In this document: piece by piece, positions 54,335 to 64,000 of the stretch
Layout of the letters: every line of letters starts with the position of its first letter
How positions within the stretch are numbered: position 1 is the first letter of the stretch
NCBI GenBank assembly: GCA_963556255.1
Contig: OY744609.1
Location: 14,114,290 to 14,178,289, forward strand
Direction of reading: 5' to 3'
Length of the DNA stretch: 64,000 nucleotides
Origin: Allolobophora icterica
Taxonomy: Eukaryota > Annelida > Clitellata > Crassiclitellata > Lumbricidae
Translations under genes and position numbers: made by a program
Notes under the pieces: model-generated
Seen by the model: the letters and a program-made list of their open reading frames with translations, nothing else
Databases searched by the model: none
What the model was told of the DNA's origin: nothing

Positions 54335-55195
54335 ACGATAAGGTTGAGAAATCAGTGCTGAAATTCGATTAGAACTTACACCACTCTCAGGTGGATGACC
54401 TAAGTGGAGTAACTCCATCACCCAGATCGATAATTGGGTACTTTGGTGTCTGCGCTAGTATCATCATCTACGCTCTCATCAGTATGGAGCGTATCGCCTA
54501 TTCCTCTCAGCAACTTCGGTCTTTCTGGTCATCCTCCGTTCATCCTACTCGTAGTCTATTCAAGATCCTGTTCAAGTATCAGATATTGTGCCTTGCCAAC
54601 AGTCGCTTCAACCACTCACCTCATACCTCGTGTCTTCATGAGCCGATGCTGACGACCTTCGATGCTATTACATGTGTTTGTTTGTTTGTTTGTATCAAGC
54701 CACAGTGTATTTTAACTTGGCTACTTCATAAAGGTACTGCACACATGACTATCTAACTCATCTACAGATATTTAAGCGCATTTTAAAACATTTTGGGAAT
54801 GTTTGCCGAACAGAGCTAAACACAACAGCACGTATGTAAAGCAAGACTGTTGCTGGAGAAAGAGCTGAGTCACGATAAGATACTGTAGAATGGGCCTGAG
54901 TTTACATATGGAAGCGAAGCACTTGCATATTTCCCCATGAAGGTGAGCGCAACGATCGCAAACCTGGCCGAATGAAGACTGGAACATAAAGCATCCTGAT
55001 GTATGTCAGTGCGATGCCGACCAACAGGGTTTGTCCCAGAAAAAGACTTGTATTTTTCTTTCATTTCATGTTACTATTTATCTGTAGTTATAACCTTCGT
55101 TATTTTATTGTGTGTCGATAGGTGCCTGTGGATTATCTGGCAGCGAGTTTTCTGCCTGAGGGGCGATTGTCGGGATTGTGTGTGGGGTTTGCTCG
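54335..55195. other. No recognised feature
   Basis: A 121-codon plus-strand frame at 54391-54756 is the longest, with no family resemblance that I see. It may be decayed LINE. Confidence 0.35.
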
Positions 55196-55197
55196 TT

Positions 55198-55560
55198 TGT
55201 TTTTGTATTTGTATTTGTATTTAGTGTTTTGTATTTACTTTTTGTATTTGTATTTTAATTTATTTCTTTGTATTTGTATTTAGTTTTTTGTGTTTTTATT
55301 TAGTTTTTTGTATTTGAATTTTGTATTTAGTTATTTGCATTTGTATTTGTATTTATATTTGTATTTAGTTTCTTGTATTTGTATTTACTTTTTTGTATTT
55401 GTATTTAGTTTTTGTATTTGCATTTGTAGCCTATTACTTTATTTGTATCTGTATTTGTATTTACTTTTTTGTATTTCTATTTGTATTTAGTTTTTTGTAT
55501 TTGTAGTTATGTTTAGTTTTTTGTATTTAGTTTTTGTATTTGTGTTTGTACTTAGTTTGT
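55198..55560 (+). repeat. (TTTGTA)n degenerate array
   Basis: About 360 bp of TTTGTATTTAGTTTTTTGTA-type hexamer repeats. Confidence 0.95.
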
Positions 55561-56655
55561 TTGTTACAAACCAGCTGAGCCTCTGGCGTGGCTAAAAATC
55601 CCGTAGTTTTTCTTGTTTATTTTGTCTTGATAGGCCTATTTATTTTGTTGTTTATTTTGTCGTTCGTTGTTTGATTTGTTGTTTATTTTGTCATGTGTCG
55701 TCTTGTTATTTATTTTGTTGTTATATTTTGACGTTGCCCTGGAATGAGCCGAGGGATAAGAAGGAGGATGATAGAAGACTAGAAGGAGGAGTGGTGGAGG
55801 TGGAATGGAGACAGGGCAGCCACTGTCCGATGCAAATGCTACATAGGAAAAACAAAGATCGTGCGAAGGATAAATTCTACACGCAGAATATCGGTTAGCT
55901 GTTAATTTATGCAGGAGCTGATGATACCAGATGCTATTAGGCTAATTATTATTATTCTAGTCTAGTAGGTCTACACTGATGTAGACTTTGAGAAGGACCA
56001 CATGAAATAATCTCTCTTTCTCTGTCTGTCTGTCTGTGTGTCTGTCTGTCTCTCTCTCTCTCTCTCTGCCTCAAGCGCGCTAATCTGATATTATTCATTC
56101 ATTCATTCATTCTCTGTTTCCATGTCTATCTCCTTCTCTGTCTGTCTTTGTACATAATTTACACGTAAGGCAATGACACGTATAACCGTGGTGACTGGTC
56201 AATATAGCAAGGCTATTATACGAGACGTCTTTCGGTTGGTGGGCAGTCCGGTTAGTACAGTTCGGTAGAGAAGTGATGGGATAGGGAGAAACAAGCAGGA
56301 ACAGAGGATTTTTCCCAGAAGGCACATGTTTTGCCAAACTGAAGCGCAGATCTTCAATGCATAATAGGTTAGTTTGCAACATACCAAAGAGGAATGTCAT
56401 TCGACTAACTTCTAAACCTTTTTACAGTGTTCTGCAACGAAGCGAAGATGATGAAGATATGTGCCTTCAACCAACGAGATGTGAATGGCTCGTCGCTGCC
56501 GACTTCATTTCTCAGTATCGCATATATATAGAAGTTGCTTCAACCAAACAATGGCACAGCTTTATTCGACCTGTTCAGTGTTCAGCCTAAATATACAATA
56601 TGATGTGCAAACGAAAACAAATACTATTCTGTCGTGATTAATTCTTGAACTAGGT
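55561..56655. other. No gene; CTGT/CT array at 56015-56070
   Basis: A TTATTTTGT-rich patch near 55610-55735, then a short CTGT and CT microsatellite. I recognise nothing else. Confidence 0.4.
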
Positions 56656-56659
56656 GACT

Positions 56660-57318
56660 TTTGAGATTGCTTCAGGAGTGGATAATCCTTAACTCGTACA
56701 GCTAGGCCTAAGACATTTTAAGCAAGGCTCAAGCCCTGCAGAAAGATGACTAAAGAGAAAAGTTTATGTTGTTTCGTTGTTTTCATTGAGCTTGAGTAGG
56801 CCTACAAACCAAAAGCGCTGAGTTTTTGGTTCATTTTGTATACCTGGTTAAAAATAGAATGAAAGCTACTAATAAAAGCGATCATTGGAGATTCACATGC
56901 GTTCAACGTCGTCATCCGAAGGAACAGCAGAGTCTATAATGAGCAATTCTAGACTTACACCAGGCTTCACGTAAACTTTTTTAATCTAATAGGCTTTGAT
57001 TCAGGTGTGGATGATCCTAAACTCGTACAACTAATGACATTTTAAGCAAGGCTAAGTCCTGCAGAAAGATAGCTAAAGTGAAAATGTTAATTCTGTGTCG
57101 CTGTTTTCATGGAGATCGAGTACAAACCAAAAGTGCTGAGTTTTGGGTACATTTTCTACCTGGTTAAAAATTGAATGAAAGCTATACGTATAACAGCGAT
57201 CGTTTGAAATTCGTCATGCGTCCAATCTCGGCCTCCGACGGCCCAGAAAAGAGTCTAAAATGATCAATTCTACACTTGCAAGCAGGGTTCGCGTAAATTG
57301 TTTCAATCTCTAAACGTG
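56660..57318 (+). repeat. Two tandem units of about 330 bp
   Basis: 56660-56992 and 56997-57318 align end to end (GGATAATCCTTAACTCGTACA with GGATGATCCTAAACTCGTACA; then TGCAGAAAGAT, ACAAACCAAAAG and ACCTGGTTAAAAAT) with many substitutions. It is an old tandem duplication of non-coding sequence. Confidence 0.9.
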
Positions 57319-57474
57319 GACCTTTAGACAGTGTCGGATTTAGAATTGATGAGGTCCTAAGCTAGGCCTATATAGCCCTACCTACAATGCCCCTTAGGCC
57401 TCTAGCATTCGCCAGCTATCCAGAATCCAATCGCCGAAATCTACTTCTTCGTCTTACCCTTTCTCTATATTGCT

Positions 57475-58115
57475 CAGTCTTGTTGTCAAGACCTTAAACC
57501 TCAAGACCAAGGCCAAGACTTTGAACCTCAAGACCAAGACCGAGACCATGACCCAAAAAATCACATTCCGGCCAAGACTTCTTTTCCTTACAAAAAATTG
57601 TCAAGTCGGACTACTCGCTATTTTAATGAAAACGTGAGTCTTATTTTATTCAAGCAAATTAACTTTAAATGCAGACCGCAGAGAATTCCGAATTCGAATT
57701 TACAAAAGTCCTTCAGACAAATGCCTTTTGTATTTTATTTTGATCGTCCGTCTGGCTTCAGAAAAAAGTCTCGACAGGGCTTCCAGACACAGCATAACTT
57801 AGTTGCTGCTTCCGTTGGGTTTTCCAGCAAGACTTGTATCCGCCCGTAGGTATTTGTCGTAGGCTGTGATGCAAATAGGCTTGATACATTTTTAAATTCT
57901 TGAGTTTTGTTAAATGACTGTTCATATTCACAGCCGGTCTTGGGCGGTCTTGCGAGACCAAGTCCAAGACTTTGAACCTCAAGACCAAGACCAAGACTTT
58001 GAACTTCAAGACCCAGACCAAGACTCTTGGTCTCAAGACCAAGACCAAGACCAAGACTTTTAAAAACGAACTCGAGTGCACTCGAGACCAAGACCTTGGT
58101 CTCGAGGACAGCAAG
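57475..58115. mobile_element. Probable MITE with CCAAGAC-rich ends
   Basis: Ends CAGTCTTGTTGTC and the complement CAGACTTGCTGTCC are related. Both subterminal regions are arrays of CAAGACC (57480-57570, 57945-58095), with palindromes such as CCAAGACTCTTGGTCTCAAG. I found no target duplication, so the boundaries are uncertain. Confidence 0.5.
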
Positions 58116-58232
58116 TCTGAAAAAAAACTAGGTACAGTAAAGATTCGACAGTTTATCAAGACGTCGGGTCTGTCTTACTTACTTACTCACTTGTGTTATA
58201 TAAAATGGCAGGACGACACTCAAAGTCGAGAA

Positions 58233-58345
58233 ACTCCGCCACTGACCGTATTCTGGTCGTGCCAGCCCCAAGCCTGGAGAAAGGAGGAGGGCGATGCTAA
58301 TCACCTTCGTTATGACAAAGTTTCGTTAAACACCAACTGACCAAT
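58233..58345 (+). repeat. Dispersed repeat, copy 1 (copy 2 at 59929-60035)
   Basis: GTGCCAGCCCCAAGCCTGGA, GAGGAGGGC and TCGTTATGACAAAG correspond to GTGCCAGTCCGAAGCCTGGA, GAGGAGGGC and TTGTTATGACACAG at 59940-60003. Probably a retroposon 3' region. Confidence 0.7.
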
Positions 58346-58461
58346 CAAGGTCGAGAGTTGGAGAAGAGTCAGAGGGCGTGTTAAAGTCTGGAAAGATCCG
58401 ACGAGAGAAAGAATTGAACAAAATAACTGTTAAGTTGTTTTACTTTATTACAAAGTCGACG

Positions 58462-58530
58462 GGGTGAGGGAACTCCTCCTCCTCCTCCTCCTCCTCCTCC
58501 TCCTCCTCCTCCTCCTCCTCCTTCTCCTCA
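58462..58530 (+). repeat. (CTC)n array
   Basis: About 20 CTC units, one CTT variant. Confidence 0.97.
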
Positions 58531-58534
58531 CAAT

Positions 58535-59925
58535 GTTAATTACTTCTAAGTGTAAAAAACTGCTTCAGACTCATAACGAAGAGCTTTTGTGCCAGGTAGG
58601 ATAAGCGTCTGTCCCACTGTATAAAATCTTTGATTGATTGATTGATGTGAGTCCAGTTGAGGCTGTCCTTCCCTAGCGGCTGTGTTTTCAGTGTCCAATC
58701 TCCATTTGTACGCCCCTGTGCCTGAACTCCACGCCCACCTCGTCTTCCCTCTAATCCCGTCTTCCTTCATCCTCATTCTTGTCCCTCGGCTCAAAATACA
58801 CAACACAACACAACAGACAAAACACAGGCCCTATAAGCTTACGGGGTTTTACGCCACGCCAGAGACCCAGCAGGTACTACTAACAAACAACACAAACACA
58901 GAACAAGACAGAGCCATAGTGAAACCATAACACTCATCACGATCCATCCCATCTCGCCTCAGACAGCAACACACCGGAGCCTATAGGAACACAGTAAACA
59001 AATGAGGATTATTATTACACGTTATAACAGATATATGTAGTATCATTGTAGTAAGGAATAAAACACATGATTATCCTGCTGCTGCGAGCATCCTCGTACG
59101 TCGGCTTTTTGGTCTATCCTGTAGTGTGCTGGGTATGTAAGCTAAAGATTGCGAGTAAGCACTTGCTTGCATTTAGAAGTAGGTTAAATAGGTAGGATAT
59201 GGATGAAATGCCGATTGCAATTGTAAAAGAAAAGAAATGGGATGGTTGAGGGGTGCTGATTGAGCGAGGGAATGTGGTATTGGACCCCCAAAAGCAAGTT
59301 TATGCATATGCCGATTTGCATCACTTCTGTTCTCCAATCTCGATGCCTTCCTTGAAAAATTAAAGGCATAATTCAGAATTTCTCTCTTGAATGATGTTTT
59401 ATCTTAAATTAGCACGTTCGAAAAGATAATCTATGACAACGATGCGGTGAGAAGATCAGTTTTCTTCTGGATCATATCATCATCCGTGTAATGATCACGC
59501 TGTACTGATGATGTTGTAAAGATCGAGAGGATCAGTGTAATGAGATCAGTGTCGAAGGATCAGTGTAATGAGATTCTCATATTGACAGTAGAGATATGAG
59601 TGCCATATATATAGTTCGTAGACAATGGAAAAAATCGATGCAACAAATCAGCATCACTGAGATCAGTGTAAAAATAATCAGTGTAATGGGATCAGTTAAT
59701 GAGACCATTACACACTGATTCCATTACACTGGACTAGTGTTGCTTGTATAATCTAGTTAGAAGCGCAAGCAAGGATGACCAAACAGTCGAATTGGCACCG
59801 GCTACGGTCAAGGATCATTTGCGCGATTCTAAAAGCGTTGTAAAAATTGCAGGGTCCAGATAGTTAATCGCCGGATGGCCACACTAGGCCTAAGTGTTGA
59901 AGTCTACCTCTGCAACTAGTGTAAA
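58535..59925. other. No gene; clustered ATCAGTGTAATG motifs
   Basis: 58605-58650 (TATAAAATCTTTGATTGATTG) looks like a short retroposon tail. At 59520-59740 ATCAGTGTAATG and its complement recur about eight times and can form stems, suggesting a decayed MITE. Confidence 0.4.
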
Positions 59926-59928
59926 CTC

Positions 59929-60035
59929 TGTCACTGGCGGTGCCAGTCCGAAGCCTGGATAAAAGAGGAGGGCAACTTTAATCATCTTTGTTATGACACA
60001 GCGTCATCATTAAACAGCAACTCTCCAGTGGCAAT
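59929..60035 (+). repeat. Dispersed repeat, copy 2
   Basis: Diverged copy of 58233-58345, same orientation. Confidence 0.7.
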
Positions 60036-60639
60036 TTGCTTAATCGTTGTTCCAGTAAAATCAGCTGACAGTGTGTACAAGGACCTCCTCTGTTAGCCAC
60101 ATCCAGGAACCAACTGTATATGGAGAGTAGTAAGCCCTATGCCTAAATAAATTTATTTTTATTCACTCTGCATTTGTCTGTCAGCCTGTATGTGTGCATG
60201 AATGTATGTACAATTATGTATGTGTATCTATGTATGCCTGTACGTAGGCCTATCTACCAGACATGTCAATTTTGTGAGATGTCGCCATTTCTGCATTCAG
60301 TATAATTTTATGTAACTTCCAGGACATTCCGAATTCCACGTTGGGCACATTTCCATTGTCTTTTAAGAATCGACAACCACGGGTACAAGGACCATCTGTG
60401 CCGGGTACAAAATGATGATCATTTAACAAAACGACAATCTAATCCAGAGAAGAATGATGTTTAGAGCTCGAGTCTTACCTTAAGAGCAGGGCTACGTGAA
60501 CGTCAGCGTGTGCCTTGTACGCCACAAGCAGGGCTCCGTGAAGGTCAGTGTGTTCCTTGTACGCCACAACTGGCAGTTTCTGATCACACTTATCCTTAGA
60601 TTATGTCACTTTCAGGCACCTTTTTCCTTCGATTTTCAC
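60036..60639. other. No gene; one short tandem duplication
   Basis: Around 60485-60570 a roughly 48-bp unit (GCAGGGCT(A/C)CGTGAA, GTACGCCACAA) is present twice. Confidence 0.5.
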
Positions 60640-60950
60640 GTTGGATCCCATGATTAGCTAGGGTTTCTTCAGGTTAGGCCATTTCTTTAAGCTGGGTTCT
60701 TCAGATTAAGCCATTTCTTCAGGCAGGGCTTTTTCGGGTTAGGTCATTTCTTTAGGCAGGGCTTCTTCATGACAGGCCATTTTATAGACAGGGTTTTTTC
60801 AGTTTAGGCCATTTGTTTAGGCAGGGCTTCTTCAGATCAGGCCATTTCTTTAGGCTGGGCTTCTTCAGGTGAGGGTATTTCTTTAGGCTGGGATTTTTCG
60901 GATAAGGTCATTTCTTTGGGTTGGGTTCTTCGGGTTACATCATTTTTCTT
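60640..60950 (+). repeat. Tandem repeat, period about 37-41 bp
   Basis: About eight units built on GGCCATTTCTTTAGGCAGGG and CTTCTTCAGGTTA. Confidence 0.9.
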
Positions 60951-61163
60951 CAATTTCAGTAGGGTTTTGTTCTTTCGGTTGGGTATGATTTCGATCTCCA
61001 TTCGGAGTAGAATTTCTTCTTTAGTTCGGGTAGGATCTAGATCTCCAATTTATTGGAGTAGGATTTTGTTTTTTAGGTCGGGTAGGATTTCGATCTTCAA
61101 TTCGATCTCCAATTCGAGTAGGAATTTTTAGGTAGGGTAGAATTTAGATCTCCATTTCGAGTA
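60951..61163 (+). repeat. Tandem repeat field, left part
   Basis: Degenerate units built on GGTAGGATTTAGATCTCCAA and TTCGAGTAGGATTTT. The field resumes at 63311 after the inserted pogo-like element. Confidence 0.9.
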
Positions 61164-63310
61164 GGGTAAAGTGGGGTAATTTCGGCATGGAGGTAATTTC
61201 GGCACCCCCGAGTAGCCGAGAAAATATCGTGTAGCAATAAAGCTGTATGGTGTAACGTCATAGGTCTGGATGCTATAATATAGAAAAAGTTATAAAACAT
61301 TGTAAGTATTGTATTTTTAGCACGATTGGTGAGTCATTTTCATTTTGATGCATTTTGTTAACTGTATATCAGTTCAGAGACATCGTTGCTAAAAAAATTT
61401 ATCGCTCCTATATATAAATGCAATGGTTTTTCTCCACCTTTAAATATTGCACTACAGAATCCTGAGCGATAATAGAGTGTATAGCAGCCGATTATTTTTT
61501 CTATGTAGGGTCAAAATGATGCCTACCTATGAGGTAATTTCGGCATTCAACTCTTTTCTAATTCCGGCAGTGCCGATATTTGCTCTAGGGTAGTGCCGAA
61601 ATTACCATCCTATCTTGCTTCAGTTGGCCACCTTTAAATAGCCTTCTTAATTCTGTCAGATTCTGTTGCATAGTTAAAGCGCATGAGTATTTGCACAGGT
61701 AAAAGGGATGATTGGGTGAGATAACTGAGCAAAGCCCTACATGTGGAGGATATGCTCAGTGGTCGAACGACACCAGGTTAGCAGAAAAGGTTGTGCTAGT
61801 TGAAGAGCGTCCAAAAAACGGTCGCTAAATAGCTTGGAATTCCACGCCAAACTCTTCAGGACTATCTGAAAAGGGCTTGCGTGGACGGTGCTGTCGACCA
61901 ACCATTCAACTGATGATCAGGAGAAAGAGCTGTCGGAAGTTTAGATTTTCATGTCCGACAAACTGCTTGATCTCTCACCGAAGGTCGTCAGAGAACTAGT
62001 GTTCAGTTATTGCGATATTAATGGGATTGAGCTCCAAGTTAACGACGGTGACTGGCTTGCTGGATTCATTAAAAGCCATCGCGAGTTATCCGCATGGGTA
62101 GCACCGTAGCAGAGCCGACTTCAATATAGAATTAAAGTATCGGAGTTAACAGATCCAAAGTCGACAGGGACAGGTACTTCGATGAATTGCAATTAATTAT
62201 ATTCGACAGCAGTGAGAAGAAACTCATACCATAGGACAATATCTTCAATGTAGATGAATCCAGTGTCTTCGGTTCAACTTTGGTCAGCTAGTGTGCCTAA
62301 ATGTTTCAAAGATCCGACAAGAGTGAGTGCAAGGTAGGATTATGGCACGCAGAAGTCTTAAAAAGTTTGCCCTACAAAAGACAGTTTGAGACGGAAGAGG
62401 CTGCAAAGAAGAAAACTCAACGAACGTCTAGAACTCTAGAGAAGACGAAGAAGAGGAGGAAGCGTGAAAAGACAATGGCAAGGCCAAATTCTGGCCTACA
62501 TCAAGTCACAGAGCGGTTTGCCGCTAGTAGTTTCGTCGACACAACTCCATGCCTGTTTTGCAAGATACCGTATTATAACGTTGGAGTCAGTGCAGACGAC
62601 GCGAGAAATGGGTGTGCGAAAACTCCACTTGCATCGACAACAAACTGGTAGTTGCGAGTAGACTTTAGATGTCGCAACTCACAAACGTCATGTTTATTGC
62701 ACTGTAGGGCCTAAATGCTTCATAAATGTTTCCATTATGCTTGGTAATTTTTGTCGTCGTTAAATTGTTGATTTACTTTAGCTAGGATAATTATTTGCGC
62801 AAAAGAACTCTTGCATGATGGCAGTGGCCTCCACTCGTCCGTCCATTTGCACTAGGTTACTATGACTCGGGTATGTTTGAACAGTTTGTGAATTTTTAAT
62901 AAATATAAGCTAAACATGGTATTGCGTGTTAAAGTCTCTGACTGTAGAGTGTAAACAAAATGCAGGTATATGCCACCATAGATATACATTCATAGTTTAG
63001 GCCTATCTGCTCAATTTAGCTAGTCATAAATGTATGGTAATTTTCATTTCGGTTAATTTCGTCACCCCTGCCGAAATTACCCTACCCTGTGGCCGAAATT
63101 ACCCTACCCTGTGGGTAATTTCGGCTTTTGAATGCCTTCACTTCGCATGTTATAACAGAAATTTGTGAGAGACGATTCACAGTTTGAAGGCGCCATTTCA
63201 TAGCAGAGGGTTGCAGCAAACTGTGGAAGCTTCAGTGTGTCCTACAGATGCGATAGCATTTTAAATATTGAAGAAATTGCTTAAGGTGCCGAAATTACCC
63301 TATTTTACCC
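61164..63310 (+). mobile_element. pogo/Tigger-like DNA transposon, decayed
   Basis: The 2147-bp element has inverted ends GGGTAAAGTGGGGTAATTTC and the complement GGGTAAAATAGGGTAATTTC, flanked by TA (61162-61163, 63311-63312). Extra copies of GGTAATTTCGGC in both orientations lie at 61177-61203, 61530-61600 and 63040-63125. The interior encodes broken transposase. It interrupts a satellite field. Confidence 0.9.
61930..62690 (+). pseudogene. pogo/CENP-B-like transposase remnant
   Basis: Plus-strand frames read DKLLDLSPKVVRELVFSY, then DGDWLAGFIKSHRELS (the CENP-B type second helix-turn-helix), FDELQLIIFDSSEKKLIP, and DNIFNVDESSVFGS, the NVDE motif with the first catalytic Asp. A large part of the DDE core is missing. 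The last frame (62301-62651) is a basic KKKTQRTSRTLEKTKKRRKR tail followed by CLFCKIPYYN, probably half of a C-terminal zinc finger as in related transposases, broken by frameshift. Several stops make it non-functional. Confidence 0.75.
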
Positions 63311-63312
63311 TA

Positions 63313-63930
63313 AGTTTTTTCTTTATGGAGGGTAGGATTTAGATTTTCTATTCGAGTAGGATTTCATTCCTCCTGTTGAGTAGGATTCCTATCTTCAATT
63401 CGAGGAGGCTTTAGTTCGTTAGGTAGAGTAAGATTTAGATCTCCAATACATTCAAGTAGGATTTTGTTCTTTAGGTAGGGCAGGAATTAATTAAATTTTT
63501 TATTGGGTAGGATTTCAATCGTCAATTCGAGTAGGATTTCGTTCCTCTTGCTGGGTAGGATCTAGATCTCCAATTTATTCGAGTAGGATTTTGTTCTGTG
63601 AGTCGGTAGAAAGGATTTCGATCTCCGATTCGGGTTGGATTTTTTCGGTTGGGTAGGATATCGATATCCAATTGGAGTCGATTTTTTCTCTGGTTCGGGT
63701 AGCATCGAGATCTTCAATTCATTCGTGTAGGATATTTTCCTTTAGGTAAGGTAGGATTTAGATCTCCAAGTCGGTAGGATTTTTTCTTTAGGGAGGTTAG
63801 GATTTAGATCTCCTAGTCGAGTAGGATTTTTCCTTTAGGTAAGGTAGGATTTAGATCTCCAAGTCGAGTAGGATTTTTTTTGTTTCAGTTGCATAGGATT
63901 TCCACCTTGTGTAGATATAGAGTTCATTTG
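63313..63930 (+). repeat. Tandem repeat field, right part
   Basis: About ten to twelve units of GGTAGGATTTAGATCTCCAA and CGAGTAGGATTTTTTCTTTA, period roughly 50-60 bp, continuing the 60951-61163 field. Confidence 0.9.
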
Positions 63931-64000
63931 CGACAAGTAGGCTGTATGACGAGCTCTCCTTGCCACCTATGGTAGTCTGTACGACAACTTCTGGTCGGGG

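Overview
The window is eukaryotic nuclear DNA, AT-rich and very repetitive: almost every recognisable feature is a transposable element, a satellite or a microsatellite, and only one host gene looks intact. Several signs suggest a marine invertebrate deuterostome, most likely an echinoderm. The full-length LTR retrotransposon has the integrase-before-reverse-transcriptase order of the deuterostome Gmr1-like Ty3/gypsy group. Fragments of several non-LTR retrotransposons are CR1/L2-like. The palindrome TAGGCCTA occurs at least 25 times where about one is expected. The species cannot be fixed from the sequence alone.

Layout. 0-6.7 kb: retroposon 3' ends, a paralogue of the 12.3-13.1 kb segment, a MITE with an exact 9-bp target duplication, a Helentron-like element with a 260-bp GGT core, and a broken copy of the glycosyltransferase gene. 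6.8-10.6 kb: a 3.8-kb DNA transposon with long inverted ends, TA target duplication, two sets of subterminal tandem repeats and a decayed reverse-strand gene of unknown function. 11.5-15.9 kb: a hAT-like MITE, the second segment copy, a second MITE, a long hairpin, a GA array and a LINE fragment. 16.4-18.0 kb: an intronless 551-codon GT61-family glycosyltransferase, minus strand. 18.8-24.2 kb: a minus-strand LINE split by an internally deleted LTR retrotransposon that encodes an in-frame Gag-RNase H fusion. 24.6-36.2 kb: six LINE fragments, a hAT-like MITE, a tRNA-derived SINE and two ATA arrays. 38.3-43.0 kb: a hAT-like element with a BED-finger remnant, a 74-bp satellite made from a reverse-transcriptase motif, and a nested set of elements. 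43.6-50.5 kb: a complete, apparently recent Gmr1-like LTR retrotransposon inserted in an ATG microsatellite. 50.5-64 kb: microsatellites, a tRNA-derived SINE, short duplications, and a pogo/Tigger-like element inserted in a tandem-repeat field.

The genes do not form a host pathway. The coherent functional unit is the 43.6-50.5 kb retrotransposon: LTR promoter, tRNA-Leu primer site, Gag-protease, then integrase, reverse transcriptase and RNase H in an overlapping -1 frame, then a polypurine tract and an identical 3' LTR. The 19.6-23.7 kb element shares its Gag design and RNase H but has lost protease, integrase and reverse transcriptase, so it could move only with proteins supplied by a relative.
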